A model generated the notes under the pieces. It ran no database searches and was not told where the DNA came from. It saw only the letters and a program-made list of their open reading frames with translations. Shown here in pieces: positions 8,492 through 15,716 of a stretch of 46,762 nt of DNA. A program made the translations under genes and the position numbers. Origin of the DNA: CAYLJJ01 sp964384025 (GTDB lineage: Bacteria; Myxococcota_A; Bradymonadia; UBA7976; UBA1532); the NCBI GenBank assembly GCA_964384025.1, contig CAYLJJ010000051.1, forward strand, positions 1 to 46,762. The letters are read 5' to 3'. Position 1 is the stretch's first letter. The number at the start of each line of letters is the position of its first letter.

Positions 8492-9358
8492 ATGTCCAAG
8501 CTCAAATCTGCGCGGTTCTTCGCCATTCTATTTTCTATCGCGGGAGTGCTGCTGATCCTCAGTCTGCTCTTCCTGGGCCGAGAGTATTACTTGCTCTCCC
8601 GCCCTGAGCGCTCCTGGAACTCACTCCACGAGAGCTTGAGACCCTCAGGGCTCTTTGCTCATGGTTTGGGGATCCTGGCGGTGATCTTAATGCTCATCAA
8701 CCTGCTCTATCTGCTGCGCCGCCGTCTGGCGCATATTCCCAGCCTGGGGAGAATGCAGAGCTGGTTGGATCTGCACGTAGCGATGGGGATCTTAGGGATC
8801 GCTCTGATCCTCCCTCACTCAGCGTTGCTCTTTCACAACCCGATCGCGCTGAGCGCCAGCCTCTTCTCTCTATTGGTGCTGCTCACCGGAGCGATGGGGC
8901 GCTGGCTTTATGGCTTGCTCCCTCGTGGTTCTGAGGGAGAGGAGCAGGATGGCGCTGAGATGATTCTGGGCAGGCGTGAGGCCCTCGATATGCTGGATCC
9001 TGAGCTGCGCTTAGAGGTGTTAAGCGCTGAGCGTCAGCTGGCTCGCTGGCTCCCTCCACCCCCTCAAACCCCCCTAGAGACCTTCTGGGGGATCTCGACC
9101 GACCCTTGGGTGATCCTCAGGCTCCTCAGGAAACGTCGGGCGCTGCGCCTAGAGCTACAACAGCGTTTGGAGCCGTCGCAGATCTCCTCAATCCTTCGCT
9201 ATACAGATGAGTCCCTCCGCCTGCGTAAGAGGGTGCGGCGCTTGGCGGGCCTTAAAGCGCTCACCGGAACTTGGCGAGGGATTCACCGGATCTCAACCTT
9301 CCTGTTGGTCCTCAGCGTGGTCGCTCATATCATCACCATGTTGAGCTTTGGTCGATGA
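8492..9358 (+). CDS. Five-helix membrane protein, candidate b-heme quinol-side subunit
   Basis: First gene of the cytochrome operon. About 288 residues contain five predicted membrane helices: ARFFAILFSIAGVLLILSLL; LFAHGLGILAVILMLINLL; LDLHVAMGILGIALILPH; SLFSLLVLLTGAMGRWLYG; and C-terminal STFLLVLSVVAHIITML. Several histidines lie in or next to helices 2, 3 and 5 (LFAHGLG, LDLHVAMG, LPHSALLFH, VVAHIIT), the arrangement expected of bis-His b-heme proteins such as the cytochrome b561/ferric-reductase folds. A cytoplasmic loop of about 130 charged residues separates helices 4 and 5. The stop overlaps the ATG of the 23-heme cytochrome (ATGA). The start is uncertain: ATG 8492 gives a tidy N-terminus, ATG 8477 is the alternative, and neither has a strong Shine-Dalgarno. 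From context it could oxidise quinol and feed the cytochromes. Heme binding is inferred, not shown. Confidence 0.65.
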   Translation: MSKLKSARFFAILFSIAGVLLILSLLFLGREYYLLSRPERSWNSLHESLRPSGLFAHGLGILAVILMLINLLYLLRRRLAHIPSLGRMQSWLDLHVAMGILGIALILPHSALLFHNPIALSASLFSLLVLLTGAMGRWLYGLLPRGSEGEEQDGAEMILGRREALDMLDPELRLEVLSAERQLARWLPPPPQTPLETFWGISTDPWVILRLLRKRRALRLELQQRLEPSQISSILRYTDESLRLRKRVRRLAGLKALTGTWRGIHRISTFLLVLSVVAHIITMLSFGR

Positions 9359-11097
9359 GATCGCTGCTCCTCCTGCTCTCTATTGGGCTCAGCTTCTCTG
9401 CTCAGGCCCAGTTTCTGGCTCCAGATCACCTCTCAAAGGCTCATCAGAGCTTGGACTTTGATGATCAGTGCAATGTCTGCCATACAGAGGGGGAGGGCCT
9501 CTCCAATGATCTCTGTTTGGAGTGCCATGAGCCTATCGCCCTGCGTATCCGAGAGCGCCGGGGCTATCATGGCCTTCAGGCAGGTCAAGAGCCCTGTGAG
9601 GGCTGCCATAAAGAACACCTAGGTCAGGAGTACGAGATCATCCGCTGGCCTGGAAAGGGGCGGGAGCGCTTCCCTCATCATCAAACCGGATATCATCTGA
9701 AGGGAGCCCATGTTGAGAATGAGTGTGAGGCCTGCCATCGTCCTGAGTTTGTAGTTGATCCTGCCATCCAAGCCAAGCTCAAGGAGAAGGCGCAGAGCTG
9801 GCTGGGGCTCTCTCGAGCCTGCGACTCCTGTCATGAGGATCCCCACGGGGGGCAGTTTTCTGGACGCTCCTGCGATATCTGTCACGGTGACAAGGCTTGG
9901 TTCCCCTCCATCTTTGATCATCGTCAGACAACCTTTCCTCTCCAGGGCGCGCATGAGCGGGCGCTCTGCTCAGATTGTCATCAAGGTGGGCACTTCGCGG
10001 GGCGCTCCAAAGAGTGCGTGAGCTGTCACCAGCAGCTTCACCCTAAAGAGACCGGCTTCTCTGACGATTGTGAGCGCTGTCATACCCCTGAGGGTTGGCA
10101 CCCTGCGCATATAGAGGCGATGGCTCACCGCTTTCCCCTCACCGGGCAACACGCTGAGGAGCAGTGTACGGCGTGTCATGGCTCCGATGGGAACCGCGTT
10201 CCCAAGCCAGAGTGCCTCAGCTGTCATCAACAACAGGAGCCCCATCAAGGCCGCCTGGGGTCTGACTGTGGGGGCTGTCACGGAGCACAGATCTGGAAAA
10301 AAGTTGCTCCCAAGAACATGAACCATAATCTCACCCGCTTCCCCCTACGCGGCGCCCATCAGCAGCTCTCCTGTGATGGCTGTCATCCGCAGGGGATCCG
10401 TGGGGTGATCCCCCACCAGAGTTGCGAGGAGTGTCATAAAGATCCCCATGACGAGAGCCAACATCCCTGCGCCGACTGCCACAGTGAGCGAGGCTTTAGC
10501 CCCTCTCGTTTCAAGCGAGAGGAGCATAAGGGCTATCCCCTGGAAGGGGGGCATAGGGCGGTCGCCTGTGTCGCCTGCCATAAGAAGAAAGGGGAGCTTG
10601 GTTGGCGCTTTGGCCGTGGGCGTAAAAAGTGTGTGGAGTGTCATGAAGACCCCCATGAGGAGCAGTTTGAGCGCGACTGTGAGGAGTGCCATGATCTGGA
10701 GCGCTGGACCGGGGGCTACCTTCATGAGGAGTGGCCCTTGGAGGGGCAGCATCAAGAGCTGGACTGCGCCCTCTGCCATCCAAAGGGCCGCTATGTAGAG
10801 ATCCCACGAGAGTGTGTAGAGTGCCATGGCTCTCCTCACCTCGGGCAGTTTCAACTGGGGAAGGTTCGTCTCTGCGACGATTGCCACAGCCCTGAAGCTT
10901 GGGAGCTGCCTGACTATCAGCATCTTCACTGGCCTCTAGATGGCGCCCATCTCAAAGCGGAGTGCGGCGCCTGCCATAAGGAGGTGCGCCTGCCTGGAGG
11001 AGAGATGACCCGCCGCTGGCGCTTGGGTTTCCGGCGTTGTGAGCGCTGTCATCAAGATGCTCATCAAGGCACAAGGCGCTCAGGGAGGCAGCTGTGA
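9355..11097 (+). CDS. Periplasmic or secreted 23-heme c-type cytochrome
   Basis: The 580-residue protein has a Sec signal peptide (RSLLLLLSIGLSFSAQAQ) and 23 CxxCH heme c attachment motifs, from CNVCH near residue 40 to CERCH near the end. A recurring unit, roughly FPLxGxHxxxxCxxCH, is seen seven times (FPLQGAH..CSDCH, FPLTGQH..CTACH, FPLRGAH..CDGCH, YPLEGGH..CVACH, WPLEGQH..CALCH, WPLDGAH..CGACH and a weaker first copy). The histidine five residues before the motif is a natural distal ligand. The repeats suggest growth by duplication into a linear wire-like chain, as in cytochrome c3-type decaheme and larger proteins. The ATG at 9355 overlaps the previous stop, and its own stop overlaps the GTG of the next cytochrome. 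Role by context: electron carriage across the periplasm. No other catalytic domain is seen. Confidence 0.9.
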   Translation: MRSLLLLLSIGLSFSAQAQFLAPDHLSKAHQSLDFDDQCNVCHTEGEGLSNDLCLECHEPIALRIRERRGYHGLQAGQEPCEGCHKEHLGQEYEIIRWPGKGRERFPHHQTGYHLKGAHVENECEACHRPEFVVDPAIQAKLKEKAQSWLGLSRACDSCHEDPHGGQFSGRSCDICHGDKAWFPSIFDHRQTTFPLQGAHERALCSDCHQGGHFAGRSKECVSCHQQLHPKETGFSDDCERCHTPEGWHPAHIEAMAHRFPLTGQHAEEQCTACHGSDGNRVPKPECLSCHQQQEPHQGRLGSDCGGCHGAQIWKKVAPKNMNHNLTRFPLRGAHQQLSCDGCHPQGIRGVIPHQSCEECHKDPHDESQHPCADCHSERGFSPSRFKREEHKGYPLEGGHRAVACVACHKKKGELGWRFGRGRKKCVECHEDPHEEQFERDCEECHDLERWTGGYLHEEWPLEGQHQELDCALCHPKGRYVEIPRECVECHGSPHLGQFQLGKVRLCDDCHSPEAWELPDYQHLHWPLDGAHLKAECGACHKEVRLPGGEMTRRWRLGFRRCERCHQDAHQGTRRSGRQL

Positions 11098-11978
11098 TTC
11101 TCCTGATCCTGTTGTTGAGCCCAGGGCTGAACTTTGGGAGCTGTGATCGCTGCCATACGACCGAGAGCTGGTATCAGCTCAAGTCGGTGGAGGAGTTCTC
11201 CCATGAGGAGACCGGCTTTCCCCTTCGAGCAGCCCATGAAGTTCTCAAATGCGGTGACTGCCACAAGGGGAAGCCGCTTAAAGGGCAGGGCTGTACCCAC
11301 TGCCATGAAGATTTCCACCAAGGCAAATTGGGGGTTCGCTGTGAGGAGTGTCATCGCAGTCAGAGCTGGCAAGTCCCCGCCTTCCTAAGCCGTCACCGTC
11401 AGAGCCGTCTCCCTCTCCTCGGCGGCCATGCCCTCCTCGCCTGCGCTGACTGTCACAAACAGCGAGGAGATTTCCGCGCAGTGTCGATCCGCTGCGCAGG
11501 CTGCCATGAGCCACCTCGGCACCCCAACCACAGCGCCCTCCCAAGTCACTGTGAGGATTGTCACACCGCCTACGGCTGGAGCCCCGCGCGAGTAGCCCAT
11601 GATCGTTACTGGCCCCTCTCAGGACCTCACCGTGATGTTGCCTGTGTCGGTTGTCACCCCAATGATCGCTACAGCGGCACTCCCAAGCACTGCGCCAGTT
11701 GCCACAAGCTGGAGCGCAGCCGAGGGCATCTCAGGGGGGAGAAGTGTGAGGGCTGTCACCGCGCCTCAAGCTGGTCCACTGTACGCCCTCGTCGTCATCC
11801 CTTTCCTCTGAAGCACGGGGGCAGCAGCTGTCGAGGCTGCCACCCCAAGGGACGTGGTAGCCTCTCCTGTAACCGCTGCCATCCAAGGAGTGAGATGTTT
11901 CGAGCACACCGTCCACAGCGCAGCTACAGCGGAGCCACCCGCGCTTGCCTCCGCTGCCATCCTCGAGGGAGGAGATAA
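11094..11978 (+). CDS. 13-heme c-type cytochrome
   Basis: The 294-residue cytochrome has 13 CxxCH motifs, from CDRCH at about residue 17 to CLRCH just before the C-terminal RGRR. It uses the same repeat unit as its neighbour (FPLRAAH..CGDCH, LPLLGGH..CADCH, WPLSGPH..CVGCH, and a shortened last copy). The start is a GTG overlapping the previous stop (GTGA), with GGGAGG about seven bases upstream. The N-terminus MILLILLLSPGLNFG is a very short signal peptide lacking the usual positive charges, and the first heme follows at once. It may therefore have arisen by splitting of a longer cytochrome, or it may rely on coupling to its neighbour. The protein is Arg-rich in the C-terminal half. Periplasmic or outer-surface electron transfer is inferred from the operon. 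Confidence 0.88.
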   Translation: MILLILLLSPGLNFGSCDRCHTTESWYQLKSVEEFSHEETGFPLRAAHEVLKCGDCHKGKPLKGQGCTHCHEDFHQGKLGVRCEECHRSQSWQVPAFLSRHRQSRLPLLGGHALLACADCHKQRGDFRAVSIRCAGCHEPPRHPNHSALPSHCEDCHTAYGWSPARVAHDRYWPLSGPHRDVACVGCHPNDRYSGTPKHCASCHKLERSRGHLRGEKCEGCHRASSWSTVRPRRHPFPLKHGGSSCRGCHPKGRGSLSCNRCHPRSEMFRAHRPQRSYSGATRACLRCHPRGRR

Positions 11979-11980
11979 GC

Positions 11981-12763
11981 ATGAAGAAGATCCTGGCTCT
12001 GGGCTTTCTGCTCTCAGCCTGCCAAGCGGTTGAGATCCATGTTGATGGCGGCGACTGTATGCAGTGTCACGAGGATGAGTATGAGGAGGCGAACTTTAAC
12101 CACGACGCTGTAGGTCTGGATGATGACTGTGATGAGTGCCACCTCTTTGAGGAATGGTATCCGGCAAAGGCTCCTGATCATCAGTTCTTCCCCCTGAACG
12201 ATGGAAGGCATGATCAGCTCCGCTGTGGACGCTGTCATCCCCAAGGGCAGCCTCGCTCCGATCCCGATTGTTTCTCTTGTCACCCAGTCAAGCGCCCCGA
12301 TCATGGAAGCTTCTCTTCTGAGTGTGAAAAGTGCCACCCTCAACAAGCCTGGAAGCCCATTCAGCATGAGCAGCTCTGGCCCCAGGAGGGGATCCATGCC
12401 CGCCTGGAGTGTGAAAAGTGCCACCCCAAAGAGCGCTACACCGGCACCCCCCGAGAGTGTATCGGCTGTCATCGAGCGCTCAAGGAGGTAGCCCGCCCTA
12501 CACATGCCCGTTTCTCTGATGACTGCTTAGAGTGCCACAATCAGGAGCGCTGGGTCCCCAGTCTCTATCAACATAGCCCCTTTAAGGTTCCTCACCACAG
12601 CATGGAGATCTGCTTGAGCTGCCACCCTGATCCTGAAGACTACGGGATCTTCGATTGTCTCTCCTGCCACCCTCAAGAGCAGATGGATAGTGTTCATCAG
12701 GCGATGGGTCGCTATCGCTATGAGAGCGTTGCCTGTCTGCGCTGTCATCCTCGGGGACTCTAG
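11981..12763 (+). CDS. 11-heme c-type cytochrome lipoprotein
   Basis: The 260-residue protein begins MKKILALGFLLSAC, a lipoprotein signal with lipobox LSAC, so it should be anchored to a membrane by a lipidated cysteine. Eleven CxxCH motifs follow (CMQCH, CDECH, CGRCH, CFSCH, CEKCH twice, CIGCH, CLECH, CLSCH twice, CLRCH). Repeat units FPLNDGRH..CGRCH and WPQEGIH..CEKCH link it to the two preceding cytochromes. The first part is acidic (GGDC, HEDEYEEANF). The ATG at 11981 is chosen because GGGAGGAGATAAGC lies just upstream and it gives the lipoprotein signal. It starts two bases after the previous stop and ends two bases before the barrel gene. A lipidated cytochrome next to a beta-barrel is the usual layout of porin-cytochrome conduits, so an outer-membrane site is likely but inferred. 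Confidence 0.9.
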   Translation: MKKILALGFLLSACQAVEIHVDGGDCMQCHEDEYEEANFNHDAVGLDDDCDECHLFEEWYPAKAPDHQFFPLNDGRHDQLRCGRCHPQGQPRSDPDCFSCHPVKRPDHGSFSSECEKCHPQQAWKPIQHEQLWPQEGIHARLECEKCHPKERYTGTPRECIGCHRALKEVARPTHARFSDDCLECHNQERWVPSLYQHSPFKVPHHSMEICLSCHPDPEDYGIFDCLSCHPQEQMDSVHQAMGRYRYESVACLRCHPRGL

Positions 12764-12765
12764 CC

Positions 12766-14175
12766 TTGGGAGCTGTGCTTCTTCCTGCCCTGGTTCTCTA
12801 TGTCGCCGCTGATGGTGTCTATCTGGATGAGGGGCGCGCTGAGGGGGTCCGTGCCGGCGATCAGGTCAGCCTGGGAGCTTTAACGCTTCAGATCGAGGCG
12901 CTTAATGAGCATGGTTCACGTACAGGGCCTCCTCCTCCGGGGAGCGCGTTGAGGATCGGCGCAGAGGTTCAGATTCAGAAGAGCGCCACACCGGAAGAGG
13001 AAGCTGCGCCTGTAAAGCGGCCCCCTCAGCCTCCCAAGATCGATGAGGGACGCGCTGCTCAGCTCTGGGCTGGGGCTGAAGATGGCTGGGCTCAACCACA
13101 AGCGACCAAAGAGCGCCCCAAAGCTTCTGTTGAAGAGAAAGAGCTGCGCTTCAAGGGGCGCCTGGAGCTTGAGCTGCGTGAGGAGGAGATGGGGCTGCAT
13201 GCTCGGGGTTTCACGCGCTCAGGGGCCTGGAGCCTTCAGCATCACGGACGACTTCGAGATCTTCAGGATCCTGAGCTGCGCCTCTACCGCCTGGAAGCGG
13301 AGTGGAGCCAGGAAGAAGATGCCTTGAGCGCGGGGCGGCTCTGGCCCTGGAGCCCCTTCGCCTTGGGGATGATCGATGGCGCTCAGGGGCAGCTGGGAGA
13401 TCTCAGCGCCTACGCTGGTTTAGAGCCAGGACACCTCTATGGGCGGCCCAGGCCAAAACGACCGCTGGGGGGGCTGAGTCTGCGTCGAGAGCTGCTCTGG
13501 ATAGGAGGTCGCAGCGAGCTGGAGGGGGGGCTCCTCATCAGCGCCCTCTCCTCATCTCTGCACCGTTTGGCGCTGGGCAGCTCTCTGCTTCACAGCAGTG
13601 GTCCCTTTATCGCCTGGGCACAGATGGAGCTGGACAGTCAACCTGAGCTTCAGCTCAGCCGAGCTTCTCTGCTGAGCCGCTATCGTTGGGGGCGCTGGGA
13701 CGCCAGCTTGAGCCTAGATCATCTCCTCCCAGAGCTTGAACCCAGCCTTGAGAGAGAGAGTCTCCGGGGAGATCTAAGCCGTTGGGCCTCTTGGGGGCAG
13801 CTCCGCGCCAGCCTTGAGGTCTATAGCGATCATGAGGGCTGGGCCCTGGCCCCTGGTGTCGATGGCTTCATCCCACTCAACCAGCGCTTTGACCTGCGAG
13901 GGGCTTGGTATCACAGCCAAGGACAGGACAACCTCATCGATCTCCTCAACGCTGGGGTGGGCTATCACCGCCTCAACCTGGAGCTTGATCTGGGGCTGCG
14001 CCTGTCGACCCTGAGCTATATGGATCGGGAGCTGCGAGAGTGGGAGGCGGGATTGGATGCAGGGCTCTGGTGGCGCTGGAGAGAGCTGGGGATACGACTC
14101 TCAGGGAGCATCACTCAGGCGCAGATCCCCCATCAACGCCTCTTCGCCCTCCTCAGCTGGATCTACGATGGTTGA
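12766..14175 (+). CDS. Predicted outer-membrane beta-barrel of the cytochrome operon
   Basis: The protein has about 469 residues. A hydrophobic N-terminus (LLPALVLYVAA) acts as a probable signal. It is followed by a small periplasmic-type domain (DGVYLDEGRAEGVRAGDQVS, resembling SH3-like modules), a Pro/Lys/Glu-rich linker (about 75-120), and from about residue 127 a series of short alternating hydrophobic/polar strands (KGRLELELREEE, GAWSLQHHGRLRD, LELDLGLRLSTLS, WWRWRELGIRLSGSI) typical of a barrel of some 16-20 strands. No CxxC or CxxCH motif is present, unlike MtrB. The start is uncertain: TTG 12766 or GTG 12775. The 3' end overlaps the flavoprotein start by eight bases. Placed between a lipidated multiheme cytochrome and the rest of the operon, it could be the sheath that lets electrons pass the outer membrane. 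The barrel call is from strand pattern only. Confidence 0.65.
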   Translation: MGAVLLPALVLYVAADGVYLDEGRAEGVRAGDQVSLGALTLQIEALNEHGSRTGPPPPGSALRIGAEVQIQKSATPEEEAAPVKRPPQPPKIDEGRAAQLWAGAEDGWAQPQATKERPKASVEEKELRFKGRLELELREEEMGLHARGFTRSGAWSLQHHGRLRDLQDPELRLYRLEAEWSQEEDALSAGRLWPWSPFALGMIDGAQGQLGDLSAYAGLEPGHLYGRPRPKRPLGGLSLRRELLWIGGRSELEGGLLISALSSSLHRLALGSSLLHSSGPFIAWAQMELDSQPELQLSRASLLSRYRWGRWDASLSLDHLLPELEPSLERESLRGDLSRWASWGQLRASLEVYSDHEGWALAPGVDGFIPLNQRFDLRGAWYHSQGQDNLIDLLNAGVGYHRLNLELDLGLRLSTLSYMDRELREWEAGLDAGLWWRWRELGIRLSGSITQAQIPHQRLFALLSWIYDG

Positions 14176-15499
14176 GTTCTACCTACGCCTGAGCATCTTC
14201 CTGTTCCCGCTTACCCTCCTCTTCCTCTGGATCGAGTGGAGGATCCGCCTTCAGGAGTATCGCAACCGCCGTGTGGAGGAGGAGATGCGCCGCCGAGGCA
14301 TGAGCCCGCCTGACACCCTCCATCCCTGGATAGATCCAGATCGCTGTATCGGCTCTGGAGCCTGTGTCACCTCCTGTCCTCAGGCGGGGCTCCCCCTGGT
14401 TCTGGTGCGTGGACGGGCGGTCCTGCTGCGGGGCTCTGAGTGCGTAGGGCATGGAGATTGCGAGGAGGCTTGCCCTGTAGGAGCTGTCCGTCTCGTCTTT
14501 GGCAGCGCTGAGCGGGGGGTCAACATCCCCAAGCTCAGCTCTCGCTTTGAGAGCAGTGTTCGGGGCCTTTATGTGGCGGGAGAGGTGGGGGGTATGGGCT
14601 TGATCACCCGCGCGGTAGAGCAGGGGCGAGAGGTGGTTCAATATATCCAAGCTGATCTCCAGCGGCGCCCCGCGCCTGAGGGCTGCCTTGAGCTGCTTAT
14701 CGTCGGCGCGGGTCCTGCGGGCATCTCTGCGGGGCTCTTTGCTCAAGAGGCGGGGCTGGAGATCCTCCTCTGCGAGCAGGATGATCCAGGAGGCGCAGTC
14801 CTCCACTACCCCCGAGGTAAGGCGGTGGTCTTTCAGGGGATCAACTTCCCCCATGATCGCTTGGAGGGGCCACGCACCGACAAACATGGCCTGATGGACT
14901 TCCTGGAGGTTGCTGCAGGCCGTCTGCCCCTGCGCTGTCAGAGCAAGGTGGTGGAGATTCAGCCTGAGGAGCAGATCTTCAGGCTGAAGTTGGCCGGAGG
15001 AGAGCAGATCAAGGCCGCGCGAGTGCTCTTGGCGGTAGGGCGCAGGGGCAGCCCTCGCAAGCTGGGTGTTCCAGGAGAGGAGCGGGCTAAGGTGGTCTAT
15101 AGCCTTAAAGATCCCGATCTCTACGAGGGCCAAAAGGTCCTGGTCGTGGGGGGCGGCAACTCAGCGGCAGAGAGCGCCTTAATGCTCAGCGAGCTGCCCA
15201 ATTCTGAAGTGAGCCTGGCTTATCGTGGCGCTCAATTTCATCGCGTCTTTGCCGACACCCGCGCTCAACTGGAGAGCGCCGTTAAAGCGGGGAAGCTTCG
15301 TGTGATGATGGAGAGCAATCTGCTCCATATCCTGGCAGATCAGGTACGACTGGAGGGACCAGAGGGAGAGGTCTTGTTGGAGAATGAGGCGGTGATCGTT
15401 CAGATCGGTGGAGAGCTTCCCGAGGTCTTTCTTAATAAGATCGGCCTCTTAGTAGACCAACATTATGGCTCTCGGGTTGTTGAGGCTGAGGAGTCCTGA
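14168..15499 (+). CDS. Membrane-anchored 2x[4Fe-4S]/FAD/NAD(P) oxidoreductase
   Basis: The 443-residue protein starts with one membrane helix (about 5-22, FYLRLSIFLFPLTLLFLWIEW). Two ferredoxin-type cluster motifs follow, CIGSGACVTSCP and CVGHGDCEEACP. A glutathione/thioredoxin-reductase-like flavoprotein comes next, with the FAD motif GAGPAGISAGLFAQEAG and the NAD(P) motif GGGNSAAESALMLSE. No redox-active CxxC is seen in the reductase part. The element VRGLYVAGEVGGMGLITRAVEQGR, normally the C-terminal FAD-contacting segment of such reductases, lies before the FAD motif, suggesting a circular permutation. ATG 14168 overlaps the barrel gene end (ATGGTTGA). Likely role: pass electrons between NAD(P)H and the membrane subunit or cytochromes via the clusters, on the cytoplasmic face. 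The direction of flow is unknown. Confidence 0.8.
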   Translation: MVEFYLRLSIFLFPLTLLFLWIEWRIRLQEYRNRRVEEEMRRRGMSPPDTLHPWIDPDRCIGSGACVTSCPQAGLPLVLVRGRAVLLRGSECVGHGDCEEACPVGAVRLVFGSAERGVNIPKLSSRFESSVRGLYVAGEVGGMGLITRAVEQGREVVQYIQADLQRRPAPEGCLELLIVGAGPAGISAGLFAQEAGLEILLCEQDDPGGAVLHYPRGKAVVFQGINFPHDRLEGPRTDKHGLMDFLEVAAGRLPLRCQSKVVEIQPEEQIFRLKLAGGEQIKAARVLLAVGRRGSPRKLGVPGEERAKVVYSLKDPDLYEGQKVLVVGGGNSAAESALMLSELPNSEVSLAYRGAQFHRVFADTRAQLESAVKAGKLRVMMESNLLHILADQVRLEGPEGEVLLENEAVIVQIGGELPEVFLNKIGLLVDQHYGSRVVEAEES

Positions 15500-15513
15500 G
15501 GGAGATCTCAGGC

Positions 15514-15540
15514 AAAAAAAAGGGGAGGTTGAACCTCCCT
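15514..15540 (-). terminator. Intrinsic terminator of the tRNA-Val gene
   Basis: On the minus strand, GGGAGG and CCTCCC pair around the loop TTCAA and are followed by an eight-base T-tract. This begins only four bases beyond the tRNA 3' end and is a good rho-independent terminator. The flavoprotein gene converges on it from the left, but the T-tract serves only the minus strand. Confidence 0.8.
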
Positions 15541-15543
15541 GAG

Positions 15544-15615
15544 TGGGCGATACTGGATTTGAACCAGTGACTTCTGCCGTGTGAAGGCAGCACTCTTCCG
15601 CTGAGTTAATCGCCC
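15544..15615 (-). tRNA. tRNA-Val (anticodon CAC)
   Basis: A full cloverleaf can be drawn. The acceptor stem is GGCGAT-type (GGGCGAT with ATCGCCC), the D stem ACTC/GAGT, the anticodon stem CTGCC/GGCAG with loop TTCACAC giving anticodon CAC (valine, codon GUG), and the T stem ACTGG/CCAGT with loop TTCAAAT. The discriminator is A. CCA is not encoded, since the next bases read CTC. The gene is a lone unit with its own promoter and terminator. Confidence 0.93.
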
Positions 15616-15633
15616 ACAGCTGAATCGCGGCTA

Positions 15634-15662
15634 TTTTTAGCAGAGCCACAGTGAGGAGACAA
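15634..15662 (-). promoter_or_regulatory. Sigma70-type promoter of tRNA-Val
   Basis: On the minus strand a -35 box TTGTCT (15657-15662) and a -10 box TAAAAA (15634-15639) are separated by exactly 17 bases. The -10 box lies about 18 bases before the mature tRNA 5' end. It reads away from the divergent UbiA-family gene. Confidence 0.6.
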
Positions 15663-15716
15663 GGGCTTTTTCCGCTCACTCGCCTTTATCGCCCCGACTG
15701 TGATAATCGACCAACC

